Source: Aliihoeflea sp052435735 | GTDB lineage: Bacteria > Pseudomonadota > Alphaproteobacteria > Rhizobiales > Rhizobiaceae | NCBI GenBank assembly: GCA_052435735.1 | Contig: JBQVNB010000019.1 | Coordinates: 1-64,000 of the forward strand | Length of the DNA: 64,000 nt | Direction: 5' to 3' | Shown: one piece after another, positions 1-9,289 of the stretch | Position numbering within the stretch: position 1 is the stretch's first letter | How the letters are laid out: the number at the start of each line of letters is the position of its first letter | Made by a program: the position numbers and the translations under genes | Notes under the pieces: generated by a model | Told to the model about the DNA's origin: nothing | The model's database searches: none | What the model saw: only the letters and a program-made list of their open reading frames with translations

Positions 1-147
1 CGAATCCGGCGAAGGACCTACCGAACACGCGAAGAGGCAAGGCAGGACGTGTTCGACTACATCGAGATGTTCTACAACCCGAAGCGCAAGCACGTCAGGA
101 ACGGGATGCTGTCACCCGTCGAATTCGAACGGCAGCAGGAAATGTAA
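1..147 (+). pseudogene. IS3-family transposase OrfB, C-terminal fragment
   Basis: Frame 1 is open from the first base to the TAA at 145-147 and encodes the last 48 residues of an IS3-type OrfB (DDE) transposase. The segment around DYIEMFYNPKRKH and the ending LSPVEFERQQ are typical of the end of the rve integrase domain, where helix residues follow the catalytic Glu. The rest lies left of the window, so whether the whole element is intact cannot be judged. A plausible right terminal repeat follows at 155-180. Confidence 0.8.
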
Positions 148-154
148 CCCGAGG

Positions 155-180
155 GTGTCCATGAAACTCGGGGCTATTCA
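155..180 (+). repeat. probable right inverted repeat of the IS3 element
   Basis: Eight bases after the transposase stop comes GTGTCCATGAAACTCGGGGC, continuing to a terminal CA at 179-180. Read inward from the right it starts TGAATAGCCCCGAG, as expected for IS3-family ends (TG...CA). The left end is outside the window, so the pairing is unproven. Confidence 0.5.
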
Positions 181-556
181 ACCAGAGTTTTGCAGACGGC
201 TTCGGCGCAGCCCACACCAGCTTGGAGCGTCGTGCATGAGACGCGCTGGAGGTTTTCGATTCCAGCCTGCCGGGCTTCACTGGTTCAAGCCACATAAGTA
301 GCTTCCGATGTCCACCTGTGGCGGGATGTTACGAAGGCCGACCTCAGCGGAGACCTTATCAGCTTGCGAATGGACGCCGGGGATTGCCTGACCGCGCGTA
401 GTGAATAGGCGTGCATACCCGGCTCGAAGTTCTCTGAATGCGACGAACCTTGCTCGCGATTCGTTAACCGGCTTTCGACATGCACAAATGACAGCAAGGG
501 CCTGTTTACCCGCCCGCCTCACGATGCTGTGATGCAACAGGTCTTGGGGGCAAGCC
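181..556. other. non-coding stretch between IS remnant and tadG-like gene
   Basis: No convincing gene is visible. Short open frames on the minus strand (for example 277-603) lack family resemblance and a ribosome binding site. The promoter of the tadG-like gene must lie here; a purine-rich TTGGGGG at 544-550 serves as its ribosome binding site. No clear -35/-10 pair or repeat is evident. Confidence 0.5.
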
Positions 557-2104
557 ATGCTGAAACCGTTTCTTGCATCACGTTCCGGCAATATCGCGAT
601 CATGTCAGGGGTACTGCTGATCCCGTTGTGCTTGGCGGTCGGAGTGGCTGTTGACTACTCCCGCTACACATCTGCACAGCGGCATTTGCAAGAGATGGCT
701 GATGCGACCTCTTTGTCGCTCGCATCGACGCAGGAGCGCAGCAACGCCAAACTGACCCAAATGGCGAATGATTTTCTGTCCAGCAATCAGAACACCAACC
801 GCGTGCAGCAGCTGAGGCTCGATGGGCTGGATACGTCCACAGAGATGATCGACGTCACTGTCGGAGGATCGATCCCGGCGACGTTCATGGCTTTGGCGGG
901 CTACGACCGTTTGCCTGTCAAGGCTTCTGCTCTCGCTGAACGGGCCGTCCGCGGCAATGTCGAGGTATCGCTCGTGCTCGACAATACGTGGTCGATGTCG
1001 GAAGCCGATGGCAGCGGTCAGACCCGAATGGAAGCCCTGAAGGACGCAGCTGCTCGTCTCGTGGACGAGTTGCTCATCACGACGGACAATTCAGTCCGCA
1101 TCGCGCTCGTGCCCTACGCCGATTACGTCAATGTGGGGGCGGATAACCGCAATGCCTCTTGGCTGAGCGTTCCAAATGATTATTCGAACACGAGCACGTC
1201 CAAGGAAACCTGCGTCACCGAAACGACGGTTTGCCTGGCTCGCAACCCGAAACGGACGTGCGAGCGGTACCGGGATGGGGTTCTAGAAACCTACGGCTGC
1301 GGCAATGAATGCACCAAGACCGAAGTCCGCCAACTCGATCAGCCGCAGTGTTCCGGTGGCAAAACCTCGACCACTGCCTACAAATGGTTCGGCTGCGTGG
1401 GATCCCGGACCGGCGGCAACAACAGGCTCGGCGACCATAACACGAGCGTGAAATACCCAGGCTACGTGGAAACCAGCCAGAACTGTCACAATCCGATCGT
1501 GCGATTGACCAGTGACAAGAAGCGGCTCAAGGACGCGATCGTCGCCATGTCGCCGAACCGGGGCAGCTATAAGCCTTACACCTACATTCCCGCTGGCTTG
1601 GTTTGGGGTCTGAACACCATCTCGCCGACGGAGCCGTTCGCTGATGGCTTGGCGTACGATGCCAATAATGTGCGTCCGCGCAAGGTGATCGTTCTCATGA
1701 CGGATGGCGAGAACACCCTCCTTTACAACAAGAACAACGGTAAGCATGCGAGCGGCAGCGTTCCGTCGCTGAACGCCGCGGAAAAACAGACAGCCGTAGC
1801 CGCCTTGAGTACGGATTGTACGGACGCCCACAACAATTGCGGCAACGGAAAAGGCAAGCTCAAGGATACCAGTTCCTACCAGCAGACGAATGCCGACACA
1901 CTCTCGCTCTGCACTTACGCGAGCGCCAACCAGATCGAGATCTTCACGGTCGCCTTCAAAGTCGACGACGCGACAGCGCGCCAGATGCTTCAACTGTGCG
2001 CGACCGATGAGGCGCACTACTACGAAGCATCGGATTCAGCCAAGCTTGCCGCCGCCTTCTCAGGCATTGCCCAGTCGTTGCGCGTGGTGCGGCTGGCTCG
2101 CTAG
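557..2104 (+). CDS. TadG-like pilus assembly protein with von Willebrand A domain
   Basis: A 515-residue protein. Residues 1-35 form the TadE/TadG N-terminus: a short basic stretch, then a hydrophobic helix with GNIAIMSGVLLIPLCLAVG, which anchors the protein in the membrane with the bulk outside. From about residue 137 a vWA domain starts with a MIDAS-type motif (LDNTWSMSE), and a later VLMTDGENT (~380) fits the domain's conserved Asp loop. An insert at about 213-320 carries eight cysteines, suggesting disulfides in an exported domain. Family members help assemble Flp/Tad pili, but no other tad gene is visible here, so it may act alone in adhesion. The diguanylate cyclase starts 32 bases downstream. 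Confidence 0.8.
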   Translation: MLKPFLASRSGNIAIMSGVLLIPLCLAVGVAVDYSRYTSAQRHLQEMADATSLSLASTQERSNAKLTQMANDFLSSNQNTNRVQQLRLDGLDTSTEMIDVTVGGSIPATFMALAGYDRLPVKASALAERAVRGNVEVSLVLDNTWSMSEADGSGQTRMEALKDAAARLVDELLITTDNSVRIALVPYADYVNVGADNRNASWLSVPNDYSNTSTSKETCVTETTVCLARNPKRTCERYRDGVLETYGCGNECTKTEVRQLDQPQCSGGKTSTTAYKWFGCVGSRTGGNNRLGDHNTSVKYPGYVETSQNCHNPIVRLTSDKKRLKDAIVAMSPNRGSYKPYTYIPAGLVWGLNTISPTEPFADGLAYDANNVRPRKVIVLMTDGENTLLYNKNNGKHASGSVPSLNAAEKQTAVAALSTDCTDAHNNCGNGKGKLKDTSSYQQTNADTLSLCTYASANQIEIFTVAFKVDDATARQMLQLCATDEAHYYEASDSAKLAAAFSGIAQSLRVVRLAR

Positions 2105-2136
2105 TCGAACCGCGGCTCGCTGTGAAGGGGAACAGA

Positions 2137-3372
2137 ATGGATGAAGCAGCGTCATTGGCCGATGAACTCCAGCGCTCTTTTCCGACCACCAGCGGGCGTC
2201 TGCGGTTCACTGAAATGCTCGAGGCTCACTACGAACTAGAGACAGGCCCCGCCCGATGCCGTCATCTTATCATCTGTGGGATCGTCGCCCTCTTCCTCTA
2301 CGACTGCTTTTTGATCTCTGACTGGCGTCTGATACCGGACATCTTCCAGACGGCGCTGGTTGTCCGCTTGGGGTTGGTCACGCCGATAGCCCTCTTAATC
2401 GTCGCGATCCTGCTGCGCCGCCCGCATGCGCGGATCCGCGAGGCGTCGCAAGCGACAATCAGCGTCATAGTGGCGGCAAGTGTTCTCTATCTCACCTCAA
2501 CCAGCCAAAGCCCGCTCGTGATCTTCCATCACTATGGGATCATCCTGGTCGTGCTGTTCGCAAACGTGGTGCAGCGACTTCATTTTCCCTACGCCGTCGC
2601 GGCATCGACCACGATCGTAACGATGTACGCCATTGCTGTCGGACGAATGTCCGGTTTGCCGTCAGAAGCGGCGCTTAGCAGCGTGATGATCCTCAGCGGC
2701 GGCGCGGTGTTCACCCTGGTTGCCAACTACACTCTCGAACGCCAGTTTCGCATCGGTTATCTTCTTCGGCTGAAGGACCGGCTACGACGGGACGAACTGG
2801 AAGGATTGTCCAGACAGGATCCTCTGACTGGCCTGGGCAATCGCCGCGAGCTGGATCGTCATCTCGAACGGCTTTGGCCGGCATCGGGACCGGCACGAAC
2901 GATCAGCATGATGATGGTCGATGTCGACCATTTCAAATCTTACAATGACGGCTTTGGGCACTTGGCTGGTGACAAGTGCCTGCAACGCATTGCCGCTTTG
3001 ATCGCCGGCGAACTTCGCGGTCCAAACGACAGAGCATTTCGGTACGGTGGCGAGGAATTTTTAATCTTGTGCGAGGGGATGGATATGGCGCGGGCGGTCT
3101 CCATCGCCGAGCGCGTCCGTCTTGCCGTCGATATGGCAGCCATTCCGCACAAATACAGTCCGGTAGCACCAAACGTTACGGTCAGTATCGGCGTAGCCGC
3201 TACGCCATCGCGAAGTGCGCTCAGCTGTCAGGATTTGATTCGAAACGCCGACGCGGCTCTGTACCGCGCCAAGCAGAGCGGGCGCAATCGGGTCTGGCCC
3301 CCAGCGCATCGCTCCGCAGAAATCGCCGAATTCCCATCTCGTAAACGCCTGCTGCCTAGTGTCGGCAATTAA
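2137..3372 (+). CDS. membrane GGDEF diguanylate cyclase
   Basis: A 411-residue predicted c-di-GMP synthase. About six hydrophobic segments (residues ~43-205) form an N-terminal membrane sensor; a GGDEF domain follows with DPLTGLGNRRELD and the active-site loop RYGGEEF (~302-308). The product-inhibition site (RxxD, normally just before this loop) is not canonical: the local sequence RGPNDRAF puts Arg four rather than three residues before Asp. The start at 2137 is chosen because AAGGGGA sits five bases upstream; an upstream GTG at 2122 is possible. Its closeness to the TadG-like gene suggests co-transcription and a link to surface attachment (inference). Confidence 0.85.
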   Translation: MDEAASLADELQRSFPTTSGRLRFTEMLEAHYELETGPARCRHLIICGIVALFLYDCFLISDWRLIPDIFQTALVVRLGLVTPIALLIVAILLRRPHARIREASQATISVIVAASVLYLTSTSQSPLVIFHHYGIILVVLFANVVQRLHFPYAVAASTTIVTMYAIAVGRMSGLPSEAALSSVMILSGGAVFTLVANYTLERQFRIGYLLRLKDRLRRDELEGLSRQDPLTGLGNRRELDRHLERLWPASGPARTISMMMVDVDHFKSYNDGFGHLAGDKCLQRIAALIAGELRGPNDRAFRYGGEEFLILCEGMDMARAVSIAERVRLAVDMAAIPHKYSPVAPNVTVSIGVAATPSRSALSCQDLIRNADAALYRAKQSGRNRVWPPAHRSAEIAEFPSRKRLLPSVGN

Positions 3373-3426
3373 GTTTACCGGCCGATAGAGGATGCATCTC
3401 GGATTGGCTTGGGCCCGGAGTTGATC

Positions 3427-3981
3427 ATGCTACGGAATATCATGTTACTCGGCTCAGTCGTCACTGGGATCGCACTGGCGGTCCCGGTCATCCACGAGAC
3501 GCAGCCGGGCTTAATGCCGGGCCTTGCCAAGCGATTCTTGGGATCGGACAAAATCGAAGAAATCCCGGCGCTGGCCATGTTTGAGCGCGATCCGCAAAAC
3601 GCACCAACGAGCCGCCGCGTGAGGCTTGAGGCCGACCGAAGCGGCCATTTCAGTGGTAGCTTCCGTGTCAATGGACGCCTGGTGGAAGCCATGATCGATA
3701 CCGGCGCTAGCGTAGTGGCTTTGAATGTGTCCACTGCACGCCGGTCCGGCATATCCGTATCAGCGGGCGACTTTACCCAGGCGATTACGACCGCAAATGG
3801 TCAGATCTACGCAGCACCCGTGACGCTGGCGAAACTGGAAATCGGCGGTATCGCCGTTCGGGACGTCGGGGCGGTGATCATACAAGACGCAGCGCTTTCA
3901 GGGGCGTTGATTGGGATGAGCTTTCTGAAGAGTCTGAAACGCTACCAGTTCGAGGGCAATCAGCTAGTTCTTGAACAATAA
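3427..3981 (+). CDS. retropepsin-like aspartic protease (TIGR02281-type)
   Basis: A 184-residue protein with an N-terminal hydrophobic segment (MLRNIMLLGSVVTGIALAV), so probably membrane-anchored or periplasmic. The single aspartic-protease motif AMIDTGASVVALN (Asp ~90) and a later GGIAVRDVGAVI stretch match the clan AA retropepsin-like family of alphaproteobacteria, which act as dimers. The ATG at 3427 is preceded by GGAG at a good distance; an upstream TTG at 3409 is less likely. The substrate is unknown. Confidence 0.75.
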   Translation: MLRNIMLLGSVVTGIALAVPVIHETQPGLMPGLAKRFLGSDKIEEIPALAMFERDPQNAPTSRRVRLEADRSGHFSGSFRVNGRLVEAMIDTGASVVALNVSTARRSGISVSAGDFTQAITTANGQIYAAPVTLAKLEIGGIAVRDVGAVIIQDAALSGALIGMSFLKSLKRYQFEGNQLVLEQ

Positions 3982-4107
3982 GGCGGCTGGCAAAGTAGCC
4001 AGGTCACTCCGGAACAGCCCATCTGGCACCGAGAAGTTCTGCCAGACCAAGGTTGGGAGCAAAAAAGTGGATCAACGCTACATGTTGTAAACAGAGGAGT
4101 CTTTCGC

Positions 4108-6144
4108 TTGCGGGATGACCGTGTTGCGACTTACATGACCTCAACAAGAGAGGCTTTTGTGTCGCATTTGGTCAGCACCGTTTCGCTCAGGCGGTATCTT
4201 TATCTGATCGGCGTGGCTGGCCTGGCTCCTGTGGCCATATTTTCGCTGGTCCTCATCTGGTTTCTGGCAGATTGGGAGCGCAGCCGCATCGAGCGCGCAT
4301 CTATTCGAATTGCCGAGCAGACCTCCACAATCCTTGAAAGCGAGCTGCGGATCCTATTGGCGGAACTCGCCGGATTGGCTACCTCGACAAGCATGCGCGA
4401 CCAGGACTTCCGCGGCCTCCATCAGGAAGCGCGACGTCTGGTTGCCGGACATGACGAGGTCGTGTTGCTGCGGCGGCTGGACGAAACGCAGTTGCTGAAC
4501 ACCCAGGTGCCGTTCGGCGCGCCACTGCCTCCCGCAGTCCCGATACCGGACGAGGTTAAGCAACGTTTCCGGCAAGGGTCCGCGTCGGTAGGCTCCGTCT
4601 ACAAGAGCCCGATCAGCGGCGAGTACCGGGTCCCCGTTGTTCTTCCGGTCCAGCTCGACCATGGCGACCCCCTTCTGCTTGCTGTCACCGTTCCTACGAC
4701 AAGATTTGCCCCCTTATTGGCCAACGCAGCGCCGCCTGGCTGGGTGATTGGAGTTGCAGATGGCAATGGGACCTATGTTTCACGATCCCAAGAGCATCAG
4801 CGGTTCACGGGGACGCCGGGTGTACGAGAGTATCTCCAACTTGCAGTGGGAGATCGCGGCAGCTTCGTCAGCAGCAACCGTGACGGGCTGGAGTTGCTTG
4901 CGGGCTTTGCACGGCTCGATTTCGCCGGCTGGCTCATCGCTGCGAACATCCCGCTGGCAGAGGTGCACGCGCCACTGCGGCGCACGTTGCTCCTCATCGC
5001 GCTCGGATTTCTTTCGGCCTTGGCCGTTGCTCTAGTTACAGCGTTCGTATTGGCACGTCGGCTCAGCCGCGCAACCAACATTCTCATGACCTCAGCGGCC
5101 GAAGTTGGAATGGGCCGTACCGCCGCCGTCGGCTCGGGCTTTGCAGAACTCGATTCCATCGGCGACGCTTTTGTTCAAGCCGACCGAAAGATCGTCGCGC
5201 GGACGCGGGAACTAGAACGGGTCTTGGAGGCCGTACCTGCAGCCGTCTGGTACAATTTTGGTACCGATGTTGAAACAACAGCGGCAAATCCCGTCGCCAC
5301 GGAATTAAAGGCCGTTCAACCCCCATCCTCGAAAGCGGAAGGTGACACAATCGGACCGCAGTCTGCTCCAACCGACATGCTGATCGATGCCCTCACCGGG
5401 GGCGAAAGCGACCAGCAGGAGCGGGAATATTTGCGCGACGGCGAGAAAGTCACGCTTCTTGTGTCTTCGCGACCCCTGTTGGATAACGACGGCCTTGTCC
5501 ACGGCGCGGTGGCAGCCGGTATCGACATCACCAGACGAAAGATCGATGAAGAGAAGCGGAAACTGTTGATCAACGAACTCAACCATCGAGTCAAGAATAC
5601 GCTCGCAACTGTTCTCTCCATAAGTCAGCAAACGATGCGCCTCACGGCCACCAAGGACGAGGCGCAAGAGGCCTTGACTTCCAGGCTTGTTGCCCTCTCC
5701 CGCGCCCACGATATCTTGAACAAGGAGAGCTGGCACAGTGCGGATGTGCGTGATCTCGTTCGTGAGGCATGCTCGGTTGGCTTTCAAGAACGCGTGACTT
5801 GCGAGGGTCCGCCGACAAGACTGCATCCCGAAACCAGTCTTGCGCTTTCGCTTGCTCTCCACGAACTGGTCACGAACGCTGCCAAGTATGGAGCGCTGAG
5901 CAATGGGGACGGTCGCGTCAACATTACCTGGGCACGGCATTCGAACAGCTTGCGAGAGCGTCTCGTTATCCGGTGGGAAGAAGAAAATGGACCGATCGTA
6001 CAGCCACCGACCCGCAGAGGCTTCGGCTCGCGTCTGCTGGGCCGGGTCTTTGAAGGCGAAGATGGCGACGGTCTATCGATAGAGTACAAAGCTTCGGGCG
6101 TGATTTGCATCATGACGATGACGCTGCGCGCCTCAGCCCAATAG
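4108..6144 (+). CDS. membrane sensor histidine kinase, HWE family
   Basis: A 678-residue kinase. One transmembrane helix at ~31-53 and another at ~290-318 flank a periplasmic sensing region (~55-288, Cache-like in length). A linker and PAS-like region follow, then the kinase core. The phospho-acceptor His lies in NELNHRVKNTLATV (His ~493), the N-box is HELVTNAAKYGAL (~585-597), RWEEENGP carries the W-x-E signature naming the HWE family, and RRGFGSRLL is the G-box. A TTG start at 4108 is preferred because GAGGAG lies at 4093-4098; an ATG at 4135 is the alternative. No response regulator is adjacent, so it is an orphan kinase here. HWE kinases often feed PhyR-type general stress signalling. Confidence 0.85.
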   Translation: MRDDRVATYMTSTREAFVSHLVSTVSLRRYLYLIGVAGLAPVAIFSLVLIWFLADWERSRIERASIRIAEQTSTILESELRILLAELAGLATSTSMRDQDFRGLHQEARRLVAGHDEVVLLRRLDETQLLNTQVPFGAPLPPAVPIPDEVKQRFRQGSASVGSVYKSPISGEYRVPVVLPVQLDHGDPLLLAVTVPTTRFAPLLANAAPPGWVIGVADGNGTYVSRSQEHQRFTGTPGVREYLQLAVGDRGSFVSSNRDGLELLAGFARLDFAGWLIAANIPLAEVHAPLRRTLLLIALGFLSALAVALVTAFVLARRLSRATNILMTSAAEVGMGRTAAVGSGFAELDSIGDAFVQADRKIVARTRELERVLEAVPAAVWYNFGTDVETTAANPVATELKAVQPPSSKAEGDTIGPQSAPTDMLIDALTGGESDQQEREYLRDGEKVTLLVSSRPLLDNDGLVHGAVAAGIDITRRKIDEEKRKLLINELNHRVKNTLATVLSISQQTMRLTATKDEAQEALTSRLVALSRAHDILNKESWHSADVRDLVREACSVGFQERVTCEGPPTRLHPETSLALSLALHELVTNAAKYGALSNGDGRVNITWARHSNSLRERLVIRWEEENGPIVQPPTRRGFGSRLLGRVFEGEDGDGLSIEYKASGVICIMTMTLRASAQ

Positions 6145-6215
6145 ACAACTGGGCCATGCCTGCACGCGATAATGGTCAGCTTTCGGGAAGTCGTCAGTCC
6201 ACCTTGAATGACCGA

Positions 6216-6287
6216 AATGGGGTCGTTGGCCGAACGTCGGCTTTCTCCGTCTCTCGGACCACAACCGGACAGTCAGCGGACGACCCC
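6216..6287 (+). repeat. dispersed ~72-bp repeat, family A, copy 1
   Basis: Bases 6219-6226 (GGGGTCGT) and 6280-6287 (ACGACCCC) form a perfect 8-bp terminal inverted repeat. The body (GAACGTCGGCTTTCTC, then CTCGGAC, then AACCGGACAGTCAG) recurs almost unchanged at 9006-9077 in the same orientation. The two copies bracket the usp-sulP pair. The remaining 264-bp gap around it shows no gene. Confidence 0.75.
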
Positions 6288-6408
6288 TCAGCCGCAGTGA
6301 CTTCCTTACCGAGCACTGTTCGATCTGGCAATCGACAGCAAGCTTCGCGGCTGGTGGGTAGCGGACTGGCAGCTTCAGGAGTCGTGTTACGGAAAGCGGA
6401 CGCCCCAC

Positions 6409-7260
6409 TTACCGAAACAGCGCTACGAGCACTTTGCATAAGCGGATCATCTCCGCCGTAGTGGAACCGATAATCATCGCGCGGATGCGTGAGTGACCGT
6501 ACGCCCCCATGACGAGAAGGTCGATGCCGTCGCGCTCCACCACCCCCGAGATCGCTTTCTCAACTTGTCCTGGAGCGATTTCGGCCGACGCGTCATGCCC
6601 GCCGGCCTTGAGGATCGCCTTTGCGTCCTCCAGCCGCCGACGCAGGTCGGCGCTCTCGCTTCCTACGGTTAGTAGTCGGATATCGAGTCCCGAGAACAGC
6701 GGCGCTCGCGCGATATGATCGACCGCCTTCATCGCGCTCGGTCCACCATCATGAGCAATGAGAATCTTCTCGATCGGGCGGAATGCTCGTGCGGCGACGA
6801 AGACCGGTTTCGTGGCAGATCGCGCGATGCGCTCAAGATTGGAGCCCAGGTGCAATTTGGCGAAATCTGCAGCCTCGCCGCGCTTGCCTATGACGATGCC
6901 GCGCGAATCCGACTCGGCTGCCGCGACCTCTTCCAAGAGATCGCCATGGCGAAGCCGTGAAGTCACGTTCTCGACGCCTGCGGAGCGGAGAATCTCTTCG
7001 GCGTCTTCGAGGATGGCACGGCCGCGCTTTTGCGCCAGCTTCGAGCGTTGTTCGTCCAGGCTCGACAGTTCTTCCAGCAGCGCGGTGCGAGCACCGAGCG
7101 CGATCGAACCGGAGAGGTCCGAATTCGCCGTTTCCCTTCGGCCGAGAACGTGCATGAGCTCGACGGATGCGCCTGTGCGCCGTGCGATCCAGGCTGCATT
7201 CTCGCAAACGCTCCTAGAGTAGATCGAGCCATCGATCAGGGCGATGAGTTTTTCGGTCAT
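6409..7260 (-). CDS. universal stress protein, tandem UspA domains
   Basis: A 283-residue protein with two UspA folds (~1-140 and ~150-283). The second domain keeps the ATP-binding signature G-2x-G-9x-G-S/T, seen as GAYGHSRIRAMIIGSTT near the C-terminus, so it should bind ATP. It lies 16 bases downstream of the SulP gene on the same strand, so the two are probably one transcript; SulP/Usp pairs are a recurrent arrangement. Its exact role is unknown beyond stress survival. Confidence 0.85.
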   Translation of the reverse strand: MTEKLIALIDGSIYSRSVCENAAWIARRTGASVELMHVLGRRETANSDLSGSIALGARTALLEELSSLDEQRSKLAQKRGRAILEDAEEILRSAGVENVTSRLRHGDLLEEVAAAESDSRGIVIGKRGEAADFAKLHLGSNLERIARSATKPVFVAARAFRPIEKILIAHDGGPSAMKAVDHIARAPLFSGLDIRLLTVGSESADLRRRLEDAKAILKAGGHDASAEIAPGQVEKAISGVVERDGIDLLVMGAYGHSRIRAMIIGSTTAEMIRLCKVLVALFR

Positions 7261-7276
7261 TCGAATGTCCCTTTCC

Positions 7277-8761
7277 TCAATGCGCCATCAGCTTGTCGAG
7301 CGCGCCGGGCTTGTCGTGCATGGCCAGCCGGTCGACGATGGTCTCGCTCGCCGCATTCATGCCAACGATTTCCACCTCAGCACCGTCACGGCGGAACTTC
7401 AGCACCGCCATGTCGAGCGCGGCCACGCTGGAGATGTCCCAGATGTGCGCGCGCGAGACATCGATGGTGACCTTCTCAAGTGCCTCTCGGAAATCGAACG
7501 CGGCCATGAAATCTTCCGCCGATGCGAAAAAGAGCTGGCCTTCGACGACGTAGATCCGATGACGCGCGTCGGCGCTGAGGCTGGATGAGACGCGAAAGAG
7601 CTGCGCGATCTTCCACGCGAAGAAAATGCCCGACAGCAGGACGCCGATCAGCACGCCATAGGCGAGATTATGGGTGACGACGACCGTGACGACCGTCGCC
7701 AGCATGACGATGGACGACGACCGCGGATGATCCCTGAGGTTGACGATCGAAGACCACGAGAAAGTGCCGATCGAGACCATGATCATGATCGCCACCAGTG
7801 CGGCCATCGGAATCCGGCTGACGAGATCGCCCAGAACCAGGATCATGAACAGGAGGAAGGCGCCGGCGGCAAAGGTCGACAGTCGTCCGCGTCCGCCGGA
7901 CTTCACGTTGATGATCGACTGACCGATCATCGCGCAGCCCGCCATGCCCCCGATGAAACCTGTGGCCGTGTTGGCAATGCCCTGGCCGATGCACTCCTGA
8001 TGCCTGTCCGACGGCGTATCGGTCAGGTCATCGACGATCTGCGCCGTCATCAAGGATTCGAGCAGGCCCACGACGGCGACCGCTGCCGAATAGGGCAAGA
8101 TGATAAGCAAGGTATCGACGGTCAGCGGAATGTCCGGGACCAGGAAGATGGGAAGCGTGGACGGCAACTCGCCCATGTCGCCGACCGTGCGGACGTCGAA
8201 ACCGAACAGGATTGCGACCGTCGTCAAGACGATAATGCAGACCAGCGGCGACGGGATCGCCTTTGTGAGATAGGGAAAAAGATAGATGATCCCGAGCCCG
8301 GCTGCGACCATAACATAGGTCAGGTTAGGCACGCCGACGAGTTCGGGGATTTGCGCCATAAAGATCAGAACTGCCAGCGCGTTGACGAAACCTGTCATCA
8401 CCGATCGCGAAACGAACCGCATGACCGAGCCGAGTTTCAGGAGACCAGCAACGATCTGCAGAAGTCCTGCAAGCACAGTAGCCGCGAGCAGATATTCGAG
8501 ACCGTGGTCGCGGACCAACGTGATCATCAGGACGGCAGTGGCGGCAGTCGCTGCCGAGATCATGCCCGGTCGACCGCCGACGAAGGCGATGAGAACCGCG
8601 ATTGAGAAGGACGCGTAGAGGCCGACCTTGGGATCGACGCCGGCGATGATGGAAAAGGCGATGGCTTCGGGAATGAGCGCGAGTGCAACGACGAGCCCGG
8701 AGAGCAGGTCACCACGCACATTGCCGAACCATTGCGCGCGGTAAGCGGACAAGGAGGTCAT
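7277..8761 (-). CDS. SulP-family inorganic anion transporter
   Basis: A 494-residue permease. It begins with the SulP signature region (GDLLSGLVVALALIPEAIAFSIIAG), has about 10-12 hydrophobic helices to ~390, and ends in a cytoplasmic STAS domain (~410-494). It should move sulfate or bicarbonate across the inner membrane; the sequence does not decide which. No strong Shine-Dalgarno precedes the ATG at 8761, and the leader upstream is rich in hairpins, which suggests control at the RNA level. The universal stress protein gene follows in the same operon. Confidence 0.88.
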   Translation of the reverse strand: MTSLSAYRAQWFGNVRGDLLSGLVVALALIPEAIAFSIIAGVDPKVGLYASFSIAVLIAFVGGRPGMISAATAATAVLMITLVRDHGLEYLLAATVLAGLLQIVAGLLKLGSVMRFVSRSVMTGFVNALAVLIFMAQIPELVGVPNLTYVMVAAGLGIIYLFPYLTKAIPSPLVCIIVLTTVAILFGFDVRTVGDMGELPSTLPIFLVPDIPLTVDTLLIILPYSAAVAVVGLLESLMTAQIVDDLTDTPSDRHQECIGQGIANTATGFIGGMAGCAMIGQSIINVKSGGRGRLSTFAAGAFLLFMILVLGDLVSRIPMAALVAIMIMVSIGTFSWSSIVNLRDHPRSSSIVMLATVVTVVVTHNLAYGVLIGVLLSGIFFAWKIAQLFRVSSSLSADARHRIYVVEGQLFFASAEDFMAAFDFREALEKVTIDVSRAHIWDISSVAALDMAVLKFRRDGAEVEIVGMNAASETIVDRLAMHDKPGALDKLMAH

Positions 8762-8930
8762 GAAGTTCCAGATGATGAGAAAACCAAACCAGCGGCCCTG
8801 AAGATCAAGGGTCGCACCGGGAGGACGGTATTTGATTCAGTTGTCCGGCGGATCGGCGGCCGGAAGAGCCACCCGGATTTGCACCGGGTCCTGATTGATG
8901 ACGCTTCTTAGCCTATGGCTAAGGAAATAC
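8762..8930 (-). promoter_or_regulatory. hairpin-rich leader of the sulP-usp transcript
   Basis: Read on the minus strand, the ~165 bases before the SulP start contain several potential stems: CTTAGCC/GGCTAAG (8907-8923, three-base loop), CCCGG-TGCAAAT-CCGGG (about 8872-8888), CCGGC/GCCGG, and CCCT/AGGG close to the start. Structured leaders upstream of alphaproteobacterial sulP genes are known (the sul1 motif), but I cannot verify this consensus by eye. It may be a cis-regulatory RNA. Confidence 0.35.
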
Positions 8931-9005
8931 GCAACACCCAATGTGGCGGGCCGTGACGCGTTAGGTCTGCTGTTGGGTGACAGTGACGTTGTCGGCTATG
9001 TCGGT

Positions 9006-9077
9006 AATGGGGTCGTCGGCTGAACGTCGGCTTTCTCAGTTTCTCGGACAGAACCGGACAGTCAGGAGACGGCCCCC
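9006..9077 (+). repeat. dispersed ~72-bp repeat, family A, copy 2
   Basis: Near-identical to 6216-6287 in the same orientation, with shared blocks GAACGTCGGCTTTCTC and AACCGGACAGTCAG. The ends GGGGTCGTC and GACGGCCCC can pair with one wobble. The rest of 8931-9289 holds no gene that I can support; 9078-9289 shows only short non-coding sequence next to the ligase stop. Confidence 0.75.
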
Positions 9078-9289
9078 TTGGCGACGGAAATCGAATTCCG
9101 CTCAGCTACGCAGGGATGTCTGATCCGGCTACCCAGGCGTCGCGGTTAGCCTCAACGCCTTAGCTGCTGTTGGATAAGCCGCGCCGTTAGTGGGAGTGCC
9201 TTAAAGACCGCTATCTTCGAAGGAAGGGCCGATTGCCACTTTACCTCTAACAGCCTATTCGAGCAGGACGTTGAGCTTAAGGGGCATCA

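Noticed and set aside
277..603. A 108-codon minus-strand frame left of tadG
   Set aside because: No ribosome binding site, no recognisable domain, and it overlaps the tadG start.
7670..8605. A 311-codon plus-strand frame opposite sulP
   Set aside because: Antisense to a clear SulP permease; highly charged composition with no motifs.
8762..8930. Cobalamin riboswitch upstream of sulP
   Set aside because: Only the L4-like hairpin resembles it; the B12 box and the rest of the core are not visible.
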